From NCBI GenBank assembly GCA_016758965.1, contig JAEPRB010000100.1:62001-126000 (forward strand): a stretch of DNA of 64,000 nucleotides. Direction: 5' to 3'. The notes below the pieces were generated by a model, which ran no database searches, was not told where the DNA came from, and was given only the letters and a program-made list of their open reading frames with translations. Position numbers and translations under genes: made by a program. Within the stretch, counting starts at the first letter, position 1. Each line of letters opens with the position of its first letter. This document shows positions 12,692 to 23,281 of the stretch, one piece after another. This stretch comes from Circinella minor (Eukaryota > Mucoromycota > Mucoromycetes > Mucorales > Lichtheimiaceae).

Positions 12692-15600
12692 GTGGATCAT
12701 CAATGTCGAACCATCGTTTATTCAATTGATGCTTCAAATCCTCAAGATATTTTAATTGAAAGAATAGGAAGATTACCTTTAGATACAAGTGAGTGAAATT
12801 TATTGATTGAGCAAAGGAGGGAGGGAGGGATAATTGTCAGGTTTTTTTTTTTTTTTTTGAAAAAAAAAGTAAATTTTAATAAATGTATGGAGGTACTCCG
12901 GTGCCTATTTTATTAATCCCACTTAGACATTATCCAGAAGCACTTGTATTGTTGACGGTACGTTTAAATTTGAAAAAGGGGAGGGTTTGGAGAATTGTAT
13001 TAAATAATGTTATTAATTTGAAATAATGTTTGAATACATATATTTTTTATATATATTGTATAAATCACAAAGGAATATGAAGCTGGTATTATTACAACAG
13101 ATGATATTGCATGTGGTAATTTACTTTATCCAACATGTCCAATTGCACGACCTTTTGGTGAAGTTAAATGTAAAGATTATTCTTTTTTTAATTAATAATT
13201 ATAAATTTGTCTTGATTAACCCCATCTATTCATTTACTTACTAGGTCCATTATTTACTGCTTATACTCATTGTCCAGAAATGGATGATTTAACATCTGAG
13301 TATTATATATATCTTGGAGCAGATGATGGTTCTTTATATAAAATGATATTTCCTTCATCTCATGAAATTCAATGGGAAATATTAAAATCAATTCATCCAG
13401 TTGCTCCTGCTATGTCTATTTTGGGTACATTATTCATAACAGATGAAACCGATACAGAACAACAATCTTATTTGGCTGATGTTTTGCTTTATGCAGGAGA
13501 AAGTGCTGACAGTCAGATTATTGCGGTAAATATTCTTTTTTCTCTTTAAAAAAAAATAATATAAAAAATAACTGACATTTTGATTTCATGTTAGATTGAT
13601 CGTACATCTGAATCAACACGTGAACATATTGTATTACAAACATTAATCAATCGAGCACCTAGTGTTGATTCAAAATTAATACCTATGATGACAGATGAAC
13701 AAAATGTAATATTAAATTGTTCAGGACAAGGAAAACAAGCTGGTTTGACATTAGTTTCACGTGGAGTACATACTTCTTTACTTTATAAATCAACTTCTCG
13801 ATGGGATGGGTAAAGTATATATATATATTTATTTATAGTATCAAATGATTATGTATTCATAAAAAAAACTAAAATTTTATTTCATTCCTTTTCAGATTTA
13901 CTAAATTATGGAATACTCAAGCACCTATTTCTAATGAATCGATGATTGGAAATGTTTTAGTCGGTTCATCATCATTAGAAACTAAAATGATGCTTATACA
14001 AGGTACATTGAAATTTATTTTTGTTTAAATATCCAGATTTTATTTATTAACAAGACACTATATATGTGTGTGTATAGATGATGAATTAAATGATATTACT
14101 GATATGAGTAATATTAATTCACATGAAAGAACTATTACTGCAGGATTTATTACTGTTATGATACAATCTAAAGAAAAGAACAATAATGTCATTCAAAAAT
14201 CCATTTTTGTTCAAGTATGTAAAAACAGTATTCTTTTAATTGATAATATACAAACAGGTAAAATTTTACTCTTCAATTTTATATTTTATCTTCATTAAAT
14301 AATTACTAAAAATAATAATAATCATAATTAGGACATATTATCGGACAATGGTCACCAAAAGATTTTTCAACTGAAAAGAATTATGTTATTACATTGGCCA
14401 CTATTACACATTCAACAGTTTATCCAGATCAAATTATTTTATGTATAACGGATGGACAAAATCATATGTTATTACCCTTAGATATTGTTTACGAAAATCA
14501 AAGGTAAAAATAAATAAATAAATAATGGAAATGTTTTAAATGATTAGGAAAAAAAAAGGGGGATTGGTATTGAATTATATATAAATGATATGTATAGTAT
14601 TCTACTTTTACCCTTATTGGGATATATATCTATTGTTGAACCAAGTTGTATCCATCATTTCGATTTACAGTAAGTGATATTTTTTTTATACATTTTATTA
14701 TAAGAGGAGATTTACGGAGAGAGAGAGAGAGAAGGGTATACTAAGCTTACCTATTTTTATAATAGGTTAAATAAAAAAAAAGAATTCATCTTAGTGGTGG
14801 GTACTTATGAAGCCTCATTACTTATATATAATCAACGAGGTGAAGGTCTACAATTATTATGTGAAAAGAAATTATCATCTATTATGAAAGAAGATCTTGA
14901 TATGGGTGCTGTTCCTCATTCAGTTACTGTATTGTATGGTGATGTCGATCATAATAATTATAATGTTGATACATTATCAATGCTCCCAGAAGAAGAAGAA
15001 GAAGAACAAAACAAACATTGTTTTCTTTTAATTGGATTACGACAAGGCACTTTAATAAGTCTTTTATTAAACGCCAACAATCAAAAATTACATCAACTAC
15101 TTTCAGATGATACACGTTTGGCTATTTTAAATATCGGTACACGTGCAATTGAATTTGATACCCATCATGATAGTAACGTTATGAAAAAGAATAGGAATAC
15201 AGTTTTGGCATTATCAGATCAACTATGGCGTATCCAATACAACAGTATTTGTTCACAATTACTTGAAGTAGAACCCGTATTATTACCCAATTTTACATCT
15301 AATACAAGTATAGAATCAGTTATTTCACTTGGAATCCATATAAATCAAAAAATTCATATCATGGGTGTTATTAATGATGGATATTTTTATTTATTACATT
15401 TATCCAATAAATGTTCGATTGGTACTCGAAAAATAATTATGGGTGAGGTAAGAAATCGAATTTTTTGTTATGTATATAAGTTGAAGTAAATGAAAACAGA
15501 GGGTGAAGGGAAACATATCATTTATACTTTGGATTGATCGAAATGTTTGTAACACTTTATATATATATTTATTATTTATATTATCAAGACACCCAATAAG

Positions 15601-17687
15601 ATACTTTACGATAAAACATCAAATTGTGCATTTGTAGTGACTACTGTCATGAAAGATTCGTCTGTCAAAAGTACTATAAGACTTGTTGATTTATCGAGGT
15701 TTGATAATATTTTATTTATTTTACTTTATTTTATTTTACTTTATCTTTGCTAACGTTTTTTTTTTCCGTTAATAATAGTTCTGAATCTCAAGCAAGAGAA
15801 AAAATTTTACTTTCACCTAGAGATTTTGGATACTCAGATGAAATTCTTTGTATGACGGGTAAATGAATAGATATATATTTATCAACAAGAAAAAAATAGG
15901 ATGATTCCATTAAACATTCTATCCATTATTTTTATTTAGAATGGGCAGTAGATCATCGAGATCGTACTTATCGATATTTATGTTTGGGTATTGGACAAAA
16001 GAACACAAGTACAAGATCAAGAATACGTAAAATTGGAACAGAACGAGGTGTTTTAATGTTATATCGTTTAAAATCAACTGATCGTAAGACTTCTACTGAT
16101 ACACCTTCTCCTAATTGGTCAACTTCATCAACATCAACAGAAGGTCTTAATCATTATACTTTAAGAGCTGTATGGAATCAAGAACATTTTCCTGGTGGTA
16201 TTTTTGCTATTTGTCCACATCCAGCAGGGTAAAATTATTTTTGTGTTCGTTTACTCTCTCTCCATAGATTTTGTTATTCATATTATATATATATATATAT
16301 ATATAGTCTTTTATTTTCAGCTGGACCTGTACTTCATTTGTATCAATTAGATCCTCGACAGGGAAAGTAAGTATATTGGATGGATTGGCAATGAGTACGA
16401 TAGAATGAGGTTTATTATTACATATGACTCACGATAAAAGATAAATGTAAAAAAAAATGTAGACTTGTTGAAATAGCCAGAAAAGTACTTCGATTTTTAA
16501 TTACTTCAATTCATGTCAATAATGATAAAATTTGTGTTACTTGTCAAAATGATTCTATTTCATTTTATACTTATAATGAAGAAGAAAGAAAACTTGAATT
16601 TTGGAAAAGGTATAGACATAAAAACATGAGAGAGGATCGGGGGGAGGGGTAATTTTAATTGTTTTATTAACTTCTTTTTCTGTTATTTTTATTATTATAG
16701 TGATATAACAGCTCGAACAGTTCATCATTCTGTTTTTATTAATAATCAAATAGCAATAGGTGCAAGTCAATCTGGAGGATTAATTGCTCTTCGAGATGAT
16801 CCAGGTGAGTGATACATATATATATTGGTGAAGGACTTAATTGTATAAATAATTGACATAATCAAATATCCTTGGTATTTTTTTTTTTACTAGATGATCA
16901 ATCGTTTGAACAAAGATTAATATCTGTATTTTCATTCCATTATCCTGATATCATTATCCGTCCAACCTTGGGATCACTACTTCCGCGTCAATTTTTAAAA
17001 GCATCCAATCATGGACAAAATATTTCTTCACATGTATTACCATGGGTCGAAAACCAACTAGAACAAGAATCTAATCATGGTGTTATTGAACCTATTATGG
17101 GAAGCACAGTATCAGGTGGTTTAGTAACAATCCATCGTATCAGTTCAGTATTATTTGATTTGCTTTTATCATTACAAGAACGTCTTGTACGTTATGAATC
17201 ATCTATGTTCATTCTACTTGGATCAGCAAAAAACTTTGATTGGTTTCTTCGTGGGCCAATGGGTGGATATCATCAAAAACAAAAACAATATCAACGAAAT
17301 ATTATTCATGGAGATTTATTGACACTTTATCTTCGATTAACACCTGAACAACAACAAGAAGTGATACAATTGGATATCAGTAATATTAATAGTATTGGTG
17401 TAGATAATAAACAATCTACTACTACTACTACTACTACTACTTTTAGATTTTTCTTGAAGGCTATACGGGCTTATTTAATAACAACGCCATCATTGGATGA
17501 TCATGGTAACAAGTTAAAACAATTGTTGGTAACAGAGGAAATGGTGTCAACTACTGGTGATAACGAGGATGATGATAAAGAAGAAGAAGAAGAAGAGGAT
17601 GATGATGATGAATTGTTGTATATATATTCGGCTGAATTAGCGTTGATGATGGATCGAATATTACGTGCAATGGAAATATATTGTTAA
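11443..17687 (+). CDS. MMS1_N / CPSF-A family beta-propeller protein
   Basis: 22 exons: 11443-11544, 11644-12102, 12178-12242, 12326-12422, 12497-12597, 12688-12788, 12893-12957, 13073-13169, 13245-13525, 13595-13809, 13896-14002, 14078-14257, 14332-14503, 14598-14669, 14766-15447, 15589-15698, 15779-15858, 15940-16228, 16307-16366, 16463-16609, 16701-16804, 16894-17687. The frame closes to 1459 residues. Order: N-terminal propeller with a Glu/Asp and Ser insert near residues 105-140; KLAIDPHSRAIAVASFQDRF, typical of MMS1_N; PVPILLIPLRHYPEALVLLT; a CPSF-A-like C-terminus (GSTVSGGLVTIHRIS, IIHGDLLTLYLRLTPEQQ) with Thr and acidic runs. The family includes DDB1, SF3b130/Rse1, CFT1, Mms1 and Rik1, which scaffold ubiquitin ligases or RNA-processing complexes in the nucleus. 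It matches none of these closely and is longer than DDB1. Convergent with NDUFS6, 188 bases apart. Confidence 0.85.
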
Positions 17688-17875
17688 AAAAAAGTATCAT
17701 TATTCTTATCTAAGCAAACAAAAACAAAAAAAAAAAGAATGTAATTTATTCCAATTTCTTTTTTTATACATTGTGAATATGAAAAAATGGGACGGGAGGG
17801 AATTGTTGTTGTAATAGTTCGTTAAATTCGTTTTATTTTTTTTATTTTTTATTTTGTTTCGTTGTTGAGAGAAAT

Positions 17876-18635
17876 CTAATGATGATGATCTTCCTTTTGG
17901 AAACGGATACCGCCTATTTATAAAAGAAAATGATTAACTTGCTCTATTCTTTTGCTCTCTCTCTTTCTTTCTCTATATATAAATTGAATAACTTACAGTA
18001 ACCACATGGATGAGCACCAGGTTTATCCAAGTTAATATAAACCTTAGGGTGACCAAGAGCACCACCTCCTAATAATATTTAATTTTGTTTTTTTTTTAAT
18101 ATATATATATTATATGATGTTTCTTGATTCCACTTCTTTTTCTCATTATCCTTTTCATATATATATATTTTTGAAATTTACCTCCATCACAAGAGACAAT
18201 ACGTTGGTTGCTGAAATGAATGGGTTCTTCGGCAATCAATTCAATAGCAGCCATAGCATCGGGCTAATAAATAAATAAATATATATTATTATTTTTTTCA
18301 TATGCATATACATATTCAATATAATTCATTAGAAATCATTATAAATTAAATGGCGCATGCGCGATAAATAAAACATTATCTGCTTTTTGGTGGTGGTGGT
18401 GATGGTGTTCTTTTTTTTTATTTTATTTTACCTGAGCAGCAAGGTCCATTTGTTCGAAACGAGGACCCACCATGGCCTCATCTTTAGGACGTTGATCTCG
18501 ACTCCATGTAGCAGCACGGTTAGGAGCTTGAGCGACACTAGGAGCAACTTCCTTAGCACTAGGTTGAAGACTGGTAGTATAGTTGCGGCAAAGTCCCTTA
18601 GTCAATGCACGGCGCGTAGCTATTAATCGAAACAT
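17876..18635 (-). CDS. NDUFS6: NADH:ubiquinone oxidoreductase 13 kDa zinc subunit (NDUFS6)
   Basis: Accessory subunit of the matrix arm of complex I that binds zinc and is needed late in assembly. Four exons: 18635-18432, 18263-18182, 18068-17997, 17913-17876, giving 131 residues. An Arg-rich mitochondrial presequence opens it ([15 protein letters not shown]). The zf-CHCC domain follows: [20 protein letters not shown], then [13 protein letters not shown], then HPCGYCGIRF. Zinc ligands are Cys in SCDGG, His in LGHPK, and the two Cys of PCGYC, all present. The C-terminus KEDHHH is typical. The upstream flank near 18745-18757 carries two overlapping TGACG/CGTCA-type motifs, possibly bZIP sites. 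Firm assignment. Confidence 0.95.
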
Positions 18636-18904
18636 TTTTTTTTTTTGAAGTTCGAATGTGTGGGTAGACTCGTTTTTTTTTTTTCTTTCTAAACCGGAAG
18701 TTGTTTTAAAGGTAAATATGACCCAGCTCTTCTCAACGAGCGTGTGACGTGACGTAGAGCTGAATTCCAAAATGGAAAGAGTAGATGATTTTTTTTTTTT
18801 TTTGAAGTCAAAATTTGTTGATCTTTGGTTGCTTCAACAAAAGTTTCTGAAATATAGGGTTTATATATTGAAAAAGAGAAAAAAGGTTTATTATAGTAAT
18901 GATA

Positions 18905-19410
18905 CTAGGATTTATATATTATAAAGATTCTCTCAACGGTAAACATGGTGATCGCGTGAGTGAGTCCTAATATATATATATATATATATATATTTCATCT
19001 AATAGATAACTTATTAGATACGATAGCTTGTTAAATTTGTTGATCACTGTTTTTTTTTAATAATGAATTTTAAGTGTTATGGTTATTGGAAACAGAAACT
19101 ATAAAGAAATGTTTGATTTATACAGTAAACAAAGAAAAAAAAGGTATTTTTTTTTGACTCACGATATGGGTAAGTTGATTGTAGAGCTGGCAGCATTGTT
19201 CTCAATTGAGCAACTAAGTACTTGCCGTATTCTGGAAATGTGATAATAGCAAGTTAATTGATAAACTTATGCGAATAGCCGTAGATATATTTCATGGATA
19301 AATAAAATAAGCAACAATAAAATCAAGAATAGATTAAAAAAAACATGTTCGAAATAACCTGAAAATGGCGCTATTCTTTCTTTAAACCAGACATTCAAGC
19401 CATTAAACAT
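18905..19410 (-). CDS. Small spliced protein of 60 residues, unrecognised
   Basis: Three exons fit canonical splice sites and phase: 19410-19359, 19231-19163, 18966-18905. Donors are GTTATT and GTGAGT; acceptors are TTTCCAG and ATTAG. The product is 60 residues: MFNGLNVWFKERIAPFS, then EYGKYLVAQLRTMLPALQ, then a short tail ending IIYKS. It is basic, with a Trp and Tyr pattern like small mitochondrial subunits, but I cannot name a family. The frame upstream of the ATG reads DARGY and then meets a stop, so the N-terminus might begin in an unseen exon. The last exon is the weakest part. It sits 270 bases upstream of NDUFS6 on the same strand. Confidence 0.45.
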
Positions 19411-19959
19411 ATAACCACGGGCATCAGTTTACTTCTTCCCTATATTGAATATTATATAACTCAAACATATGTGTTACCAGCCCAATTAAAATATATTCAT
19501 GCAAAACATGATTTACCAGATGTTTTGATAGAAAGAATCCAACAAAAACCATAAAAAAGACGACTTAAGCTACTAAAAATATAATTAATAATAATAAAAT
19601 CTTTCTTGACTGGCCAATTTTGTGCTGTTGTAATGGTCATTTGTCAAAGCATTGCCCTGTCCTGTCGTGACAATCTATAATAGCTTATTTGTTGGGTTAA
19701 GAACAAGGAGCGTGTAAAAAAAAAGTAGGTACACAGGGTCCACAAGAGCATCTATGGTAGGGCTGGAAACGAAATACGGGACTCAAAAAAATTATGCGTG
19801 AGGGTAAAATTATAATGTTCTGTGAGCCCAGTTCTTTTTTTTTTTTTTTCTTTCTTTCACCCACTTTTTTTTTTTTTTTTTTTTTTTTGGTATATAGCCA
19901 GGTCGTTGCTTTTCAACACTACTGATATTACTGCTATTATTTTTGGTGTTTCTCTTTAT
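19411..19959. other. Spacer, nothing certain
   Basis: Mostly AT-rich. A plus-strand open stretch at about 19388-19557 lies partly opposite the small spliced gene and was not called. Long T-runs at 19828-19848 and 19865-19888 precede the GC-richer island. Confidence 0.4.
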
Positions 19960-20697
19960 GTGTAGTGCTTTGGCACCCACGCATCACGTTGTTCGCATGT
20001 GCATGTTGTTTTGCTTTAGTTTTGGGATCTTTATTGTTGCCTGTAACTTTAACAATCTCTGCTCAATTGTCAAAACCTCGTGTTTATATTCCTCCGCAGG
20101 CTCATTGTCAAGTACTTAATAAAAGTCTTGGCTTGTGGGAATGTTCTTTTAAAAACATTCGTCGTTATTGGTTTCATCCTGTGTCAACTAAACGCGAGTT
20201 GTTGCCTAGTTTCCATTTTTTTTTTTTTTTGTTGGCTAAGCAACTACTCCTGTTTGGGTTTGGTCTTTTTGCCACACCGTCGTCACAGTTTGCTGCGCAT
20301 TCGTACCTGACAGGTCAGTGCATTAAGATATTGGCACGGTCAAAGTTGAAGAACTCTACTTCCAAGTAGACAAACAGTTTGTGATTCAACTTTTGGGCAA
20401 TGCTCTATTTCTCAAATAGAGGTAGAGAAGGATCTTCCTGTGCCCATTGTGCACAATTGGTAAATGGAGCAAGTTTACGCGTCATTGGGCATTGTGCATT
20501 CGACGCGAAATGGGTTGTCTCTCTGTCTCTGATTCCCAGCAACTTTTGTTATCTCTACCTTTGGTTGAGTGACACTACTAGTAGGCCACCAGTTGCAAGT
20601 AGTGATTCCGCAGCAAAATCAATATTATATATATGTCGCGTCCTACTGCGTCTTTCAGAGTCTTTGGCTTAGTTCAAAACCGGTGAAACGATGCAGG
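19960..20697 (+). other. GC-richer island with coding-like pieces, unclassified
   Basis: Base composition changes sharply to a clearly higher GC than the flanks. Several overlapping frames are open: 134 codons from 19965, 90 codons from 20400, and a shifted piece near 20335-20399 reading GTVKVEELYFQVDKQFVIQL, then EVEKDLPVPIVHNW in another frame. It ends at a perfect donor-like GCAG/GTAAGT at 20697-20703. A short stem (CGCGTC with GACGCG, about 20477-20507) is present. No single frame or plausible splicing covers it. It could be a decayed mobile element, a spliced non-coding transcript or a fast-evolving gene. Confidence 0.35.
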
Positions 20698-21120
20698 TAA
20701 GTAAAAAACTAATAATAATAAACATATATGCTAACATGTTTTTACATGTAAAAGAACATAATGAAGATTGTTTCTCATTACCTAATAAAAAAAACGGATG
20801 GTTGTTGTTATATGCTATTATTTTTAGAAAAGGTTCAGTAATATTTGAAGCGATACGAAATAAAATAAGAAAAAACTACTTTACATATATACCATCTCTG
20901 GTACTCAATATTAAACAAAAGGGGAAAAAATAAGCATAGAAACAAAACAAACATTTAGGTAAGATTTTATTCAAGTGCTACAATAATAGAAGCTATTACA
21001 TACATGATTGATAAAAAGAAAACTTAACAATATTTTATATTTATTCTTCATTGTAGAAATAACAAGAACGAAAATATAACAAAAACAAAGAAAAAAAAAG
21101 GCAAAGTAAATGACCATAAT
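20698..21120. other. AT-rich spacer within the repeat zone
   Basis: Composition returns to AT-rich. An open plus frame of 80 codons (20691-20933) is Lys/Asn/Ile-rich, as expected from composition, and is not supported as a gene. A phrase near 20899, ACTCAATATTAAACAAAA, is echoed near 22002 as CCTCAATATTGAACAAAA. Confidence 0.35.
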
Positions 21121-21437
21121 ATTAAGCATAAGGGGGAAGTTCTAGTTGATGGTCTTTTCCAATAGAAAGGTAAGGGTATCGGAAGAGAGGAGGATCTTTG
21201 GTTGTGGTGTTCATGCCGTAGCCAGTAGGAGTGATGGTGTATAGGTATACCACGGTCCGGGCTCTGGTCATCGATTGTTCGGGTAAGAGGCTGTGGTAGA
21301 GTGAAAAGAACGGCTTTTTTGTATCCACTGCTCTTCCTGTTGTACACTTGATGGGTAAGATAGGTATGATATCGGAACATGGGATATCTCTTGCAACGAC
21401 CGGCTTCTAAATGACAACAAGATTCATTTGGTTTCAT
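21121..21437 (-). repeat. Copy A of a diverged inverted repeat
   Basis: GC-richer block whose sequence matches the reverse complement of 21636-21935 with many substitutions. Anchors, written on the plus strand here, are GGTATACCA (21243), GATTGTTCGG (21272), GAGTGAAAAGAACGGC (21299) and TTGTATCCACTGCT (21319). The minus frame is open for 129 codons. The plus frame keeps RGCGRVKRTAFLYPLL, which recurs in copy B. I do not recognise a family. Confidence 0.55.
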
Positions 21438-21540
21438 ATTACTTTACTGTAAGTTAATCTTTTTAGTATATATTAAATCCATATTTTTATGATAAATACA
21501 CGTTACTAACAATAAAATTTTTGTTGAACATTTCTACTGG

Positions 21541-21604
21541 TTTCTTTTTATAACAATTTTCATTTCCATAAAGGACCAAGAGTGAAAATTGTTATAAAAA
21601 GAAA
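21541..21604. repeat. Perfect 22-bp inverted repeat at the centre of the A/B pair
   Basis: The left arm 21541-21562 (TTTCTTTTTATAACAATTTT then CA) is the exact reverse complement of the right arm 21583-21604, with a 20-base loop. It lies between the two diverged inverted copies, so it may mark the axis of an inverted duplication or form a terminal hairpin. Confidence 0.85.
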
Positions 21605-21635
21605 TCTATTAGATTTTTTTTAACGAGACTGGAAC

Positions 21636-21935
21636 ATGTTTCCAACAAGTTGTTGTTGTTTACCTTGGCCATTACAGTTTGCAAGTCGCAAAGATTTTCT
21701 CGGGTTTTCCGTATCATCACCTGTCCCCTGTCAAGAGTACAATGGGATTGTAGCAGTGGATACAGAAAGGCTGTTCTTTTCACTTTACCGCAACCTCTTA
21801 TTCCGGACAATCGGTGACTATCCTGGGCCAATGTGGTATACCTGTACGCCTGATCTCCTGCTGTCTGTGGCCTCTGTTCATCATAACCATTGGTGCTCCA
21901 CTCTTCTGAATACCCGCCTTTCTGTTGTGTAAAAA
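21636..21935 (+). repeat. Copy B of a diverged inverted repeat
   Basis: GC-richer block, inverted relative to copy A. Matching anchors on this strand are AGCAGTGGATACAGAAAGGC (21752) and GGACAATCGGTGACTATCC (21804), followed by TGTGGTATACC. The minus frame (79 codons, 21831-21592) contains IRGCGKVKRTAFLYPLL, nearly the same peptide as copy A. The plus frame is also open for 98 codons. The copies diverge too much for a recent duplication. Whether either codes is unknown. Confidence 0.55.
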
Positions 21936-22261
21936 TGACCCTCTGAGCTAGGGCTTCTCCCTTGTGCTTTCTTTTTCTGTGGTAATGACTCCCACTGAGT
22001 CCTCAATATTGAACAAAACGAAGAGCAAAATAAATGATAATAGCATCAAGCAAACAAGTGGAACTTTATTTAACTGAATTAAAAAAAACCATTTGATCCT
22101 GTAAGTATGATTATCTATATTATATAATGAATGTAAACAAATTCTAATAATATTCTCTATTTACATTTATATTATATAGAGGTGGAGAAAATGAAAAGAA
22201 AAAAATACAGATATACAAACAAAAAATACAAAATGTATATAAAAAACATAATAGGTTGGTC

Positions 22262-22303
22262 TTTTCCTAATGATTCGCGGGGAGCCGGGAATCATTAGGA
22301 AAA
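22262..22303. repeat. Perfect 15-bp hairpin, extendable to 21 bp
   Basis: TTTTCCTAATGATTC (22262-22276) and GAATCATTAGGAAAA (22289-22303) are exact reverse complements around the GC-rich loop GCGGGGAGCCGG. Allowing one mismatch, the stem extends outward by TTGGT/ACCAA to 21 bp. It stands alone in AT-rich DNA downstream of copy B. It could be a small inverted-repeat element, a structured RNA or a protein site. Confidence 0.85.
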
Positions 22304-23281
22304 TACCAATACAATAACATGTACATAAACAAAACAAAAGACAAATAAGCCTCTGCACGTCAAAAAAAAAAGCAATCAAGGTAAGAAAACTTTAATCCAG
22401 TATAAAACAAAGAATGATTGGAATAATAATTACGTAGTAACTTATGAACAATTGTAGTATGATATTATCATTCTTATTGTAATAGGAATCGCATTCTATT
22501 TAACGTATCCACTTTTCTTTGCTTGATGATGCTATATTATTATTTATTATAAATAATCCAATAAATAAACACTGCCTTTCTTTCTGGACGAAGAAAATAA
22601 TCATGACTTGGTGATAAGTGGCGCAATGATAGTTCTTTATTAAGCAGTTTCAAAAGTACCTAATAGGTGATAAATCCAGTAGCAAAGATAACTTATATAT
22701 TAATAAAATTATTTATTTTTTCATTTAAAGTTTATTCATACGATTATTTTTCTTTATGTGACTTTGCGCAACGACAATTTGTCGCCATCAGTATATTAAA
22801 ACCATCATCATTGAAAACGTCTGCCGACAAAATGCTCATTTCCGTATCGGAGTATAATTATTTATGCAGATATTGTTAAACATGTGTGAGATCTACTTTG
22901 GTATCAAAAAATCTGGTTTTTGTGCACTGTATAAATAATTTCTTATCGTATGATTGTTTGACTACGGATTATATAATACGTAGTATCACGTATCACATAA
23001 AAAGCTTATACTTTATAATGGGCTATATATGATATTTGCATAAATAGGTTACCCCTGTTACTTGCATTCAAATAAAAAAAATACAACGAACATCATACGT
23101 TTAACATCATGGTATTAGTAATTCATCCTCCGGTTTTAATGTTTTTAATAAGAATGCTTTTCTTTTTTCATTGTATTCGGATGACAATAGCAACAGATTC
23201 AAACATATGATAATGAAATTAATTTTATTAAATATAAGATTTTAAAAAATGTACAATACTTTTATTATTATGCTAATATGA
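22304..23281. other. Spacer downstream of NDUFAF2
   Basis: AT-rich, with no credible exon or RNA gene seen. The last part is the 3' flank of the NDUFAF2 gene. Confidence 0.4.

Noticed and set aside
19388..19557. Plus-strand open stretch with hydrophobic LLLPYIEYYITQTY
   Set aside because: A stop lies directly upstream with no usable acceptor or ATG; the minus-strand splicing model for the 60-residue protein fits better.
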